From: Seleniivibrio woodruffii
GTDB taxonomy: Bacteria; Chrysiogenota; Deferribacteres; Deferribacterales; Geovibrionaceae
DNA length: 64,000 nucleotides
NCBI RefSeq assembly: GCF_029267515.1
Contig: NZ_JAJUIS010000003.1
Location: 62,001-126,000, forward strand
Direction of reading: 5' to 3'
The notes below the pieces were generated by a model. It was given only the letters and a program-made list of their open reading frames with translations, ran no database searches and was not told where the DNA came from. Shown here in pieces: positions 53,190-61,318 of the stretch (position 1 is its first letter; each line of letters begins with the position of its first letter). Position numbers and translations under genes: made by a program.

Positions 53190-53851
53190 ATGACATGCTC
53201 CTTCCTGAAACTGAAAAAACCTGTCCTGCTGACTATTATATGGTCAGCCATGACTATATCCAGTGCGCCGAGCGCTTTTATCAGCTTATCTGTCAGGGCT
53301 ATGTCGTCCTCCGAAGGGCTCAGATTGCCTGACGGGTGGTTGTGTGCCACTATGACGAAGCTAGCTTTCTTTCTGAGTGCTTCCTCGGCTATCTCCCTTG
53401 GATAGACGGAAAGTCTGTCCACAGTCCCTTTAAAGAAAGTGCGGTAGCCCAGAAGTTTCTTATTAACGTCCATGAACAGGGCGAAAAACTGTTCTTTCTG
53501 CTCATAGCCTATGCGGAAACGGAGGAACGATGCCGCTTTTTCAGGTTTGTCAATGGTGACCGCCTCAAGTTCTATTTCCTCGTAGCTTATTCTGGAATAG
53601 AGCTCTTTCAGCACAGAGAAGAAAAATTTAGCCTCTTCTCCGAGCCCTTCCACATCCGCCATGGAATATCCGGCGACGCCGCTTATGCCGCCCGCTTTTT
53701 CTATGAGCGCCTTCGCCTGCGGCTTAACATCCCTGCCTCTGATTACATATCCGAGGAGCAGTTCAATGACTTCATAGTCGTAAAGTGATTCCGGCTCTTT
53801 GGAAAACCTCTGCTTGAGCCTCTGTCTGTGTCCGGTGTAGTGTTCTTTCAT
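53186..53851 (-). CDS. radC: RadC-family JAMM protein
   Basis: A 221-residue RadC homologue. The N-terminus (HRQRLKQRFSKEPESLYDYE) is helix-hairpin-helix like, and the C-terminus carries the JAMM metal motif HNHPSGNLSPSEDDIALT. Despite the name, a direct DNA repair role is doubtful in the literature. No ribosome site is visible; the best promoter places the transcript start at the ATG. It is the first gene of the long minus-strand run. Confidence 0.94.
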   Translation of the reverse strand: MKEHYTGHRQRLKQRFSKEPESLYDYEVIELLLGYVIRGRDVKPQAKALIEKAGGISGVAGYSMADVEGLGEEAKFFFSVLKELYSRISYEEIELEAVTIDKPEKAASFLRFRIGYEQKEQFFALFMDVNKKLLGYRTFFKGTVDRLSVYPREIAEEALRKKASFVIVAHNHPSGNLSPSEDDIALTDKLIKALGALDIVMADHIIVSRTGFFSFRKEHVI

Positions 53852-53857
53852 TACTTA

Positions 53858-53886
53858 AATATATCATAAGCGGGACAAAAGTGTAA
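53858..53886 (-). promoter_or_regulatory. Promoter of radC, probably leaderless
   Basis: TTACAC and TATATT on the minus strand, spaced by 17 bases, then six bases to the ATG at 53851. The stretch lacks a ribosome site. Confidence 0.5.
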
Positions 53887-54161
53887 ATGATTAGACAAAG
53901 TGATGTGCCCGCGGTCAATAAAATATGAGTTGCTTTGCTTGGCTAGCAAAACATCCCTGCTGTTTTATGCGAATTAAATACGAAAAACCTCTGCCATTAC
54001 TGAAAGGGCGGAGCATTAAATTAAGTTTTTCAACAGTCTTAATTTTTATCATTTTATGACAAAAATTATAGAAGTGTGAGCAAAGGACGGGTTTATCCTG
54101 TGTTTTGATTTGCGAAAAAATGACAGGAAGTCATTTTTGAGTGTCTAATCGAAAACGTTTC
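53887..54161. other. Gap between radC and tat operon, mostly unassigned
   Basis: AT-rich, no convincing reading frame. It contains the hairpin listed at 54116-54138 and a smaller one (tttgct/agcaaa near 53936). A short transcript ending at the hairpin is possible but no promoter stands out. Confidence 0.5.
54116..54138 (+). terminator. Terminator-like hairpin in the radC-tat gap
   Basis: A perfect 9-bp stem (aaaaatgac / gtcattttt) with a 5-base loop. It ends in five T but is weakly paired; no gene precedes it on the plus strand. Confidence 0.4.
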
Positions 54162-54189
54162 TTGCTTTTTGCGGTCAATTTAATATTAT
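54162..54189 (+). promoter_or_regulatory. Promoter of the tat-moaA operon
   Basis: TTGCTT and TATTAT spaced by 16 bases, followed by the ribosome site GGAGGTGAGG and the ATG at 54209. Confidence 0.5.
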
Positions 54190-54208
54190 CTCAATGGGAG
54201 GTGAGGAT

Positions 54209-54535
54209 ATGTTCGGACTCGGATTCGGAGAAATAATATTGATTCTTGCCATCGCACTGGTGGTTGTCGGTCCAAAGAAGCTGCCCGAAATAGCAAAAGG
54301 ACTCGGAAAGGCATACGGAGAATTCAGAAAGTATATGGATGAGTTCAAAGATGCCGTTAACGTCGGTGTTGAGGAAGCGGGCAAACCCAAACCAAGCCCC
54401 GCACAGAAGGTTTACGAAGAACATTACAAAGACACTGTTAAAGACGAACCGGAGATCGTTGACGCTGAACCGGTGAAGGCGGAACCTGCGAAAGAGGAGC
54501 CTGTTAAGGCGGAGGAGAAGAAACAGGATGCCTAA
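54209..54535 (+). CDS. tatB: Twin-arginine translocase subunit TatA/TatB
   Basis: A 108-residue protein with one N-terminal membrane helix (FGEIILILAIALVVVG), the hinge GPKKLPEIAKGLGKAYGEF, an amphipathic helix and a charged tail with KAEPAKEEPVKAEEK repeats. It forms the Tat pore or receptor complex with TatC for folded, often cofactor-bearing proteins. TatA and TatB are hard to tell apart here; the GP at the hinge favours TatB-like. ATG 54209 follows a strong GAGG; an ATG 15 bases earlier is not needed. Overlaps tatC by eight bases. Confidence 0.88.
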   Translation: MFGLGFGEIILILAIALVVVGPKKLPEIAKGLGKAYGEFRKYMDEFKDAVNVGVEEAGKPKPSPAQKVYEEHYKDTVKDEPEIVDAEPVKAEPAKEEPVKAEEKKQDA

Positions 54536-55295
54536 AGAAAAAGATTCGGGTGTTGAAGCAAAACAACCCCTTATGGAACATCTGGAAGAGCTGAGAAAAA
54601 GGCTTATCCGCATATTTATAATAGTTATTATTGTTTTTAGTGTTGTTTATAACCAGAGCAAGTTTTTTATGGATTTCATAACCGCTCCCCTTGTTGCGGT
54701 CTTGCCTGAACACTCAACCCTGTCCATGATAAAAATCACGGAAGGTTTTTTTGTGGAGCTGAAGCTCTGCGCTGTTGTTGCCGTTTTTTTCAGTATGCCT
54801 GCAATATTCTATGAACTGTGGAGGTTCATCGCCCCCGGTCTTTATGCGCAGGAGAAAAAGTATATCGTATCATTCGTGATATCAGCGACACTGCTGTTCC
54901 TCGGCGGAGCCGCATTTGCCTATTACGGGGCATTTCCGTTCGGTTTCAAGTTTTTCCTGACATATGCGCAGGGTTCCATAACGGCTAATCTGTCCCTTGA
55001 GGAATATCTCGGGTTCTTTACGAAGATGATAATGGCATTCGGATTCGTGTTCGAAATGCCTGTTTTCACCTTTTTCCTTGCGAAGATGGGCTTCATAACA
55101 TCAGGAATGATGCACAAATACAGGAAATATTCATATCTCGGTATCTTCATCATCGCGGCGATACTCACCCCCCCCGACGTATTTTCACAGATGATGATGG
55201 CATGTCCCATGATTATACTTTACGAAGTGAGCGTCTTTGTTGCAAAAATTTTCGGACGCAAACGCGAGATTAAAGAGGAAGATGTCTACGCCTAA
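54528..55295 (+). CDS. tatC: Twin-arginine translocase subunit TatC
   Basis: A 255-residue six-helix membrane protein that recognises the twin-arginine signal. MEHLEELRKRLIRIFIIV with the conserved Glu, PAIFYELWRFIAPGLYAQEK and ILTPPDVFSQMMMACPMIIL are family signatures. It overlaps the Tat A/B gene in front and moaA behind (14 bases), so Tat export and molybdenum cofactor synthesis are coupled, which fits Tat-dependent molybdoenzymes. Confidence 0.97.
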   Translation: MPKEKDSGVEAKQPLMEHLEELRKRLIRIFIIVIIVFSVVYNQSKFFMDFITAPLVAVLPEHSTLSMIKITEGFFVELKLCAVVAVFFSMPAIFYELWRFIAPGLYAQEKKYIVSFVISATLLFLGGAAFAYYGAFPFGFKFFLTYAQGSITANLSLEEYLGFFTKMIMAFGFVFEMPVFTFFLAKMGFITSGMMHKYRKYSYLGIFIIAAILTPPDVFSQMMMACPMIILYEVSVFVAKIFGRKREIKEEDVYA

Positions 55296-56271
55296 AATTA
55301 CTGACAAATTCGGCAGGGAGATAAGATATCTCAGGATATCCATCACCGACAGATGCAATTTCAGATGCAGATACTGTATGCCGATACACGATTTTAACTT
55401 CATACCACACCCGAACATCCTCTCATACGAGGAGATGATGCTCGCAGTGGAGGTGTTCGTCGAACTTGGCGTCCGCAAAGTGCGGGTGACAGGCGGCGAA
55501 CCCCTCGTGCGTCGCGGGGTCGATGTTTTTCTGGAAAAGATAGGGAAGCTCGAAGGTATTGAGGAAGTAACCATCACAACAAACGGTTCGCTGCTGAAAC
55601 GCCATGCCGACAGTATCAAAGCGGCGGGTATCAGAAGGATAAACGTCAGTCTCGACTCACTTAAAGAGGAGCGCTACGCCGCCATAACAGGCGGTTTCGG
55701 GATGGCTCAGATACTTGAAGGCATACAGTATGCCAAGAGCATCGGGCTTGGCGTTAAGACCAACACCGTTGCAATAAAGAACTTCAACCACGACGAGATT
55801 CTGGATTTCTGCGAGTTTGCAAAGGAGAACGATATCAATGTCCGCTTTATCGAGTTCATGCCCGTCGGCAACTTCGATGAATGGAAGGATACGGGAACCA
55901 TCACAGGCAAGGAAATTCTTGAAATTATCGGCACAAAATACAAATACGAAGAGATTCAGAAAGATAAGCTCGCAGGTCCCGCAGTCAACTACAGACTGTC
56001 CAACGGCGCGAAAATAGGCATAATCACGCCTATCTCAAACCACTTCTGCGCCGATTGCGACAAACTGCGCATCACAGCGGACGGAAAACTCCGCCCGTGT
56101 CTTCTCTCAGATGCGGAGATAGACCTTATGCCCGCCATCAGAAGCGGAGACAGAGAGGCTGTGCGCAGAGAGATTATCAACGGACTGCACCTGAAAGAGA
56201 AAGAGCATCATCTGATGTCGGAGCATAGGGATGAGGGATTCAAAAGAACAATGTCAAAGATCGGCGGATAG
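55282..56271 (+). CDS. moaA: GTP 3',8-cyclase (molybdenum cofactor synthesis)
   Basis: A radical SAM enzyme for the first step of molybdenum cofactor synthesis. The N-terminal cluster motif CNFRCRYCMP follows ISITDR; VTGGEPLVRRGV and, near the C-terminus, the second cluster cysteines in FCADCDKLRITADGKLRPCL are present; the last residues, however, are KIGG, where the catalytic enzyme ends with a double-glycine tail. ATG 55282 with AGAGG upstream is the start; it lies inside tatC. 329 residues, normal. Confidence 0.96.
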   Translation: MSTPKITDKFGREIRYLRISITDRCNFRCRYCMPIHDFNFIPHPNILSYEEMMLAVEVFVELGVRKVRVTGGEPLVRRGVDVFLEKIGKLEGIEEVTITTNGSLLKRHADSIKAAGIRRINVSLDSLKEERYAAITGGFGMAQILEGIQYAKSIGLGVKTNTVAIKNFNHDEILDFCEFAKENDINVRFIEFMPVGNFDEWKDTGTITGKEILEIIGTKYKYEEIQKDKLAGPAVNYRLSNGAKIGIITPISNHFCADCDKLRITADGKLRPCLLSDAEIDLMPAIRSGDREAVRREIINGLHLKEKEHHLMSEHRDEGFKRTMSKIGG

Positions 56272-57523
56272 ATTCAGTCTTGCCTGCGGGAACGATAACG
56301 TCGAAATAGCTCTGCCGAAAGCGGCGGAGGTAATAAAAACTCAGAAAAATATGACAGCCATGACACAGGAAGAGATAGATAATGTTCTGTCTGCGGAAGG
56401 TGTTATGAGTCCGTCGCTCTATGAAACCATTGACGACGCAGAGAAAATCCTCGTCATTCTGCCCGATGCCACAAGAAAATCCGGCGCGGAAAAGATATTG
56501 CCTCAACTCACGGCTTATGCTGAAAACAAAGGTAAACAGCTCGATTTCATAATAGCCGTCGGTACACACAGACAGCCCACAATTGCTGAACTTAACAAGA
56601 TAATGACCCCTGATATCTATGAAAAATATGCTGACAATATCATTCGCCACGACAGTGAAAACTATGCCGATATGGATTTTTACGGCATAACCAAGCGTAA
56701 AACCACCGTCCTTCTGAACAAGGCATACAGACTCCACGACACTGTAATCACCATCGGGTCAGTCAGCTATCACTATTTCGCAGGCTACGGCGGCGGAAGA
56801 AAACTTATTTTCCCCGGAATAGCCGGACACAAAGCTATCACTGCGAACCATAAGCTCGCAATCGACCCCATGCTTAGAAAACGCCACGACAAAGCGGTCA
56901 CAGGAAATCTGAAACACAACCCTGTTCACGATGATATCGTGGATGCGCTGATGATTGCCCGTTCCGGTCACACCTTTTACGCTGTGAACACCATCCTCAC
57001 CGAAGACGGCAACATAGCGGATATGGTGTGCGGCGACCTCTTTATGTCTCATATCGAGGCCTGCAGCAGACTGGATTCCTATTGCCTTTACGAGGCGGAG
57101 AACGAATTTGACCTCCTTTTTGTAAGTGCAGGCGGATATCCTAAAGATATCAATATGATACAGTCCCAGAAATATCTTGACAGAGTTCTGCCCCTTGCCA
57201 AAGAGGGGGGGCGTATAGTCTTTTTCGCGCAGTGCCCCGACGGCTACGGCAACAAATTCTTCGAAGATTTTTTCGATGTGCGGTACAGTGCGGAGATGCT
57301 TAAAGGGCTGATGGACGACTATAAGATAAACCGCCAGACCGCCTTTAACCTTAAAAGCAATCTGGAGCGGTTCGAAGTGTACCTCTATTCCGATTTCTCA
57401 GACCATGACTGTGAGCGAATGGGGTTTCTGAAACTTGCCGATATTTCAGCAGTTTCCGTACTTGCGGAAGGTGCCGACCGGATCGGTTTCGTGCCTTATC
57501 CAGCCGATTTGTTTGTAAAATAA
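56231..57523 (+). CDS. LarA-like nickel-dependent racemase family protein
   Basis: A 430-residue member of the lactate racemase LarA (DUF2088) superfamily, whose members use a nickel-pincer nucleotide to racemise or epimerise hydroxyacids. The family features are IAVGTHRQPT (His of the active site) and SYHYFAGYGGGRKLIFPGIAG with the second His and the Lys that tethers the cofactor. Genes larB, larC and larE for the cofactor are not in the window. Only the ATG at 56231 is available upstream of the conserved region; it overlaps moaA by 41 bases. Substrate unknown. Confidence 0.88.
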   Translation: MRDSKEQCQRSADRFSLACGNDNVEIALPKAAEVIKTQKNMTAMTQEEIDNVLSAEGVMSPSLYETIDDAEKILVILPDATRKSGAEKILPQLTAYAENKGKQLDFIIAVGTHRQPTIAELNKIMTPDIYEKYADNIIRHDSENYADMDFYGITKRKTTVLLNKAYRLHDTVITIGSVSYHYFAGYGGGRKLIFPGIAGHKAITANHKLAIDPMLRKRHDKAVTGNLKHNPVHDDIVDALMIARSGHTFYAVNTILTEDGNIADMVCGDLFMSHIEACSRLDSYCLYEAENEFDLLFVSAGGYPKDINMIQSQKYLDRVLPLAKEGGRIVFFAQCPDGYGNKFFEDFFDVRYSAEMLKGLMDDYKINRQTAFNLKSNLERFEVYLYSDFSDHDCERMGFLKLADISAVSVLAEGADRIGFVPYPADLFVK

Positions 57524-57548
57524 TTGGTGTTTTCTCAATAAATACAAT

Positions 57549-57617
57549 GACGACGCGATCTGATACGCAGGCTGTGTGGAACAGACTGCCGCGGGCTTTC
57601 AGCCCTCGCAGAGACGG
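57549..57617. repeat. Dispersed intergenic repeat, partial copy
   Basis: Begins gacgacgcgatctgat, identical over 16 bases to the reverse strand of 16614-16629, and contains TCGCAGAGACGG, also shared with the element at 16511-16688. A small hairpin gggct/agccc lies inside. Confidence 0.5.
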
Positions 57618-57645
57618 CTATTTGTTATTGCAGGCATGTTACAAC

Positions 57646-58530
57646 TCATATGCTGAACATCCTTCCTATACAGTCTCCAATGGCGAAAGGGAATTCCTCC
57701 GGTTTGAAGCCTTCCACATCCGTTAAAAGTATTGTTCCGCTGCCGCAGGCTATCTCTATGCCGTCGTCGGATATATTCAAAACACAGCCGGCTTTTCCGT
57801 AATCTCCCTGCCATTTTTCCGGTTTTGCCCGCCAGATAACGAATTTTTGTCCATTGCTCAGAAAATATGAGCCGAAATAGGGTTTGCTGTATGCGCGGAT
57901 GTGGTTGTAAAGGCTGAAAGAATCGCGGTTGAAATCTATAAGTGCATCCCGCGTGCGTTTTCTCTGGAGATAAACGGCGTATGCGTCGTCCTGCCGGACA
58001 GGTATGAAGCCTTCAATACCCTTTACATTCAGTGCCTTAATGAACTCCGCACAGGTTACAGCGTATTTTGCCAGGTAATCTTCGGGATAGTCCTCGAATC
58101 CGATGCGCAACGGCGTTTGAAAAACTATGTCGCCGCCGTCTATTTTTTCACTGCGAAGGTAAAAAGAAGCCCCGCCAACCGCGACACCCCGCTCGAACTG
58201 CTCTGTGACGGCACTGTAGCCTCTGTATAGCGGGAGCAGGGACGGATGGGCGTATATAACCGGAAACTCCGCGCCCTCGAAAAAATCCTTAGTGAAGTCG
58301 ATGCAGACAGGCAGTCCTATATCACCAAGAATATCCGAACATTCGGAAAAGTTGTTTGAGCTGAGGTAGGTGACTATAAAATCCTTTTCAAACCGCTCAA
58401 AATCACAGGCGAGACCTGTCCGCTGGAATCCTCTGGCATAGGTGACAACGCGTGGAAACAGCCCTTCCGCTTTCAGGTCTTCCAGAAGCATCATTCCCGT
58501 AACATTGGCTGTGAACAGGGTTATGTTCAT
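57646..58530 (-). CDS. Formyltransferase-family protein with altered active site
   Basis: A 294-residue protein with the formyltransferase fold of Fmt/PurN: the loop IYAHPSLLPLYRGYSA and SEKIDGGDIVFQ. In the family the catalytic triad is Asn, His, Asp (motif I-N-x-H-PSLLP and later Asp). The His and Asp are kept, but the Asn position reads Tyr, so normal formyl transfer from tetrahydrofolate is doubtful. Related proteins act in sugar modification or as non-catalytic paralogues. The C-terminal half looks like the OB-fold domain of Fmt. Its ATG shares TAATG with the stop of the exported protein gene. Confidence 0.8.
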   Translation of the reverse strand: MNITLFTANVTGMMLLEDLKAEGLFPRVVTYARGFQRTGLACDFERFEKDFIVTYLSSNNFSECSDILGDIGLPVCIDFTKDFFEGAEFPVIYAHPSLLPLYRGYSAVTEQFERGVAVGGASFYLRSEKIDGGDIVFQTPLRIGFEDYPEDYLAKYAVTCAEFIKALNVKGIEGFIPVRQDDAYAVYLQRKRTRDALIDFNRDSFSLYNHIRAYSKPYFGSYFLSNGQKFVIWRAKPEKWQGDYGKAGCVLNISDDGIEIACGSGTILLTDVEGFKPEEFPFAIGDCIGRMFSI

Positions 58531-59045
58531 TATTTTTTACGCCTCACAATGAGCGCCACTCCGATTATTATCACAATGACGGTTATTATATAGATGTACA
58601 TATACGACGGTTCCGCATCGCTGTAAAGTCTTATGCCTTCACCTGTATTCAGTACACCCATGCCCTGAAGCGTGTTGTCGTGGAAGATTGATTGAATTGC
58701 GCGCACCTGTTTTCCGCCGGAAGTCACCTCCGCGTGGAGGTTTTCCTGTGCCGGAATATCCGGACCCAGAAACTGAATATAATACGCCGCTCTGGCGGGC
58801 ATGGGCACGTCGCCTGTTCTGGGGACTATGCTGAAACCTTTCAGGGGTGCCTTCATTCCGTACGCGGTGAAAAAACATCCGTTTCCGTCCGGCATGAACC
58901 CTTTTTCGGGGTCTGGTTCCCATCCGCATACAGTCTCTTTTATCTCGAATGACGAACGTTCGTGAATAACGTTTATGTCCACCGTTGCCGATGCGAATGC
59001 CTGAACGGTGAAAAGAAAGATAAAAAATACAATTGTGTTTTTCAT
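58530..59045 (-). CDS. Exported protein with C-terminal membrane anchor
   Basis: A 171-residue protein: signal peptide (MKNTIVFFIFLFTVQAFASA), a periplasmic domain of about 110 residues with two cysteines (TVCGWEPDPE and GNGCFFTA) and a C-terminal helix YIIITV-type (IYIITVIVIIIGVALIV) ending in RRKK, which acts as the stop-transfer anchor. No family recognised. It is the first gene of a two-gene unit with the formyltransferase-like gene (TAATG overlap). CGGGG nine bases before the ATG serves as ribosome site. Confidence 0.7.
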   Translation of the reverse strand: MKNTIVFFIFLFTVQAFASATVDINVIHERSSFEIKETVCGWEPDPEKGFMPDGNGCFFTAYGMKAPLKGFSIVPRTGDVPMPARAAYYIQFLGPDIPAQENLHAEVTSGGKQVRAIQSIFHDNTLQGMGVLNTGEGIRLYSDAEPSYMYIYIITVIVIIIGVALIVRRKK

Positions 59046-59265
59046 GATATTAAACCCCGGAAATTATAGAACATTGCAACCGTTTTAATGATATCAAAAA
59101 AATCAGACAGTTTCCACCAGAGCATAAGTTCATCTTTACTGAATATCATATAGAGCTTAAATCAGCGTAGTTTAGGCGTGTTAAAGGAATTTGCCTACGC
59201 TGTTTTTACACTCGGCAAAATCTAACAAAATTATAGACATGGATTTATAATTGTGTTATACGAAA

Positions 59266-59294
59266 TTGTATACAGTATACCATTGCCGTATTAG
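59266..59294 (+). promoter_or_regulatory. Candidate promoter and palindrome ahead of sfrBA
   Basis: TTGTAT and TATTAG are spaced by 17 bases. The -35 region overlaps GTATAC-A-GTATAC (59268-59280), two copies of a self-complementary hexamer that could be an operator. A perfect TATAAT at 59246-59251 lacks a matching -35. Confidence 0.4.
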
Positions 59295-59335
59295 TGCATA
59301 TCGGTGCATAAAGATAAATTTCCGTGGAGTGTGTA

Positions 59336-61303
59336 ATGGCACAAGTTTGCTACGGGTACTATAAGGATACCAAAATAGACAACAGAGGAAAAGACAGGTC
59401 GGAGTGGACGGAATCGCCGTTCAAAACGCCTGACGAGTACAGAGGCAAACCGCTCAAAGTCTTTATTGATTGGGACGGCTTCCTTGTTTTTGATGAAAAC
59501 GCAGACATTCTGGCTGCTCTTGCCAATTATATGCTTGAGATAAGCGGGCACGGATGCTGCGGACGATGCTTCCCCGGCAGGGTCGGTACGCGTCTTCTGG
59601 CTGAACAGCTCATGAAGATGAGAGCAGGCGCCTGCGAAAGCTCCGACATCGAAAAAACGGTGGAGATGGCGGAGTCAATCTTCAATTCGGCGAAATGTAC
59701 CGTAGCCCCCACATCCACCATCCCCGTAAGACTTTTCCTGACACACTTTAAAGATCAGATAGCAAAACAGGCGAACAAGGACGGAATGGAGTTCTTCCGC
59801 AAGGTCACTGCGCCCTGCACAGCGGGCTGCCCTGCGAACGTTCAGATTCCTGAGTTCATCGAACAGATAAAAGACCACAGATACCTTGACGCACTGGCTA
59901 CAATCCGCGAGACAATGCCTCTTCCCGGCGTCTGCGGACGCGTCTGCCCCCACCCCTGCGAAGCGAACTGCCGCAGAGGTCTGGTTGACGACACACCCGT
60001 AAGCATCATGGTTCTGAAACGCGCACCGTGGGATTACGAATATTACAACAACAAAACTCCGAAACTGCCTGAAAAAGCGCCGGAAAAAGGTAAAAAGGTC
60101 GGTATCGTCGGTGCGGGTCCCGCAGGTCTCACAGCGGCTTACTACCTCGCTCTGATGGGCTATTCAGTGAAAATATATGAATGGATGCAGGAGCCCGGAG
60201 GTATGGTTGCTCTCGGTATTCCTGACTACAGACAGCCCCGTCACCTTCTGCGCCGCGAAGCGGACATAATCAAGTCCCTCGGCGTTGAGATTGAATACGG
60301 CAAAAAACTCGGCGGTGAGAAAGACGACATCACCATCGATTATCTTAAAAAGAATTATGACGCTGTTCTTATCACCATCGGCGCATGGAAATCAAGAGAC
60401 ATGGGCATCGAGGGTGAAAAAGACGGATACGAAGGCGTTTTCCCCAGCGGTATCGGTTTCCTCCGCGAACAGGCGGAAGGTAAGGATACGGGAGTTAAAG
60501 GTAAAAAGGTTGTCGTTGTGGGTGGCGGTAACACCGCTATCGACTGCGTGCGGGTTGCCCTGCGCGAAGGTTCCACAGACGTAAACCTCGTATACAGACG
60601 TTCACGCGCGGAAATGCCCGCAGAGGACTACGAGATTGAAGACGCCATCGAAGAGGGCATCAATTTCCACTTCCTCTGGAACCCTACAAAGGTTATAGCA
60701 GAGAACGGAAAGGTTGTGGGCGTTGAGGTTGTTGAGATGGTTCTGGGCGAACCGGACGAATCCGGCAGACGCAAGCCCGAACCCAAGGCCGGCTCTGAAA
60801 AGATAATTCCCTGCGATGTGATCATCCCTGCCATCGGTCAGTTCACAGATCTGACCTTCCTCACGGAAAAAGACGGCATTGCCGTTACGAAATGGAACAC
60901 GTTTAAGGTCAGAGACGACCTTTATGACACCACCGACCCGAAAATATTCTCAGCAGGCGACTGCGAATGGGGACCCATGACGGTTGTTAAGGCTATAGGC
61001 GCTGCGCGCTGGTCTGCCATCATGATAGACCGCTTCCTCGAATCCGGCGAACCCTACCTTACGGAGATGGAAACTCTTGAGGTTTCACTTTATAAGAACA
61101 AGGTGTTCGATAAGGCTGAAAAGGTCTGCAATATGGAGACACCCACGATCCACAGAGTGCACCAGCACAAGATGTCGGGCGAGGCAAGACGCAACAACTA
61201 TGAAGAGGTGGAGAAATCCTTCACACTTCAACAGGCTTATGACGAGGCTACCAGATGTCTTCGCTGCGTGCGCATGGCAATGGTCGGTCTTGGAACGAAA
61301 TAA
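59336..61303 (+). CDS. sfrB: SfrB-type NADPH oxidoreductase subunit (NuoF-like + GltD-like fusion)
   Basis: A 655-residue fusion. The first 150 residues resemble the C-terminal iron-sulphur domain of NuoF (SGHGCCGRCFPGRVGTRLLAEQL). The rest is GltD-like: cysteine clusters APCTAGCPANVQIPEF and GVCGRVCPHPCEANCRRG, FAD site GAGPAGLTAAYYLALMGY near residue 259, NADPH site GGGNTAIDCVRVALREG near 396 and FSAGDCEWGP. This matches the beta subunit of the soluble NADPH-dependent Fe(III)/viologen reductase SfrAB of Geobacter. ATG 59336 has GGAG six bases upstream. Sixteen bases separate it from sfrA. Confidence 0.82.
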   Translation: MAQVCYGYYKDTKIDNRGKDRSEWTESPFKTPDEYRGKPLKVFIDWDGFLVFDENADILAALANYMLEISGHGCCGRCFPGRVGTRLLAEQLMKMRAGACESSDIEKTVEMAESIFNSAKCTVAPTSTIPVRLFLTHFKDQIAKQANKDGMEFFRKVTAPCTAGCPANVQIPEFIEQIKDHRYLDALATIRETMPLPGVCGRVCPHPCEANCRRGLVDDTPVSIMVLKRAPWDYEYYNNKTPKLPEKAPEKGKKVGIVGAGPAGLTAAYYLALMGYSVKIYEWMQEPGGMVALGIPDYRQPRHLLRREADIIKSLGVEIEYGKKLGGEKDDITIDYLKKNYDAVLITIGAWKSRDMGIEGEKDGYEGVFPSGIGFLREQAEGKDTGVKGKKVVVVGGGNTAIDCVRVALREGSTDVNLVYRRSRAEMPAEDYEIEDAIEEGINFHFLWNPTKVIAENGKVVGVEVVEMVLGEPDESGRRKPEPKAGSEKIIPCDVIIPAIGQFTDLTFLTEKDGIAVTKWNTFKVRDDLYDTTDPKIFSAGDCEWGPMTVVKAIGAARWSAIMIDRFLESGEPYLTEMETLEVSLYKNKVFDKAEKVCNMETPTIHRVHQHKMSGEARRNNYEEVEKSFTLQQAYDEATRCLRCVRMAMVGLGTK

Positions 61304-61318
61304 GGCGGAGCGGACAAG

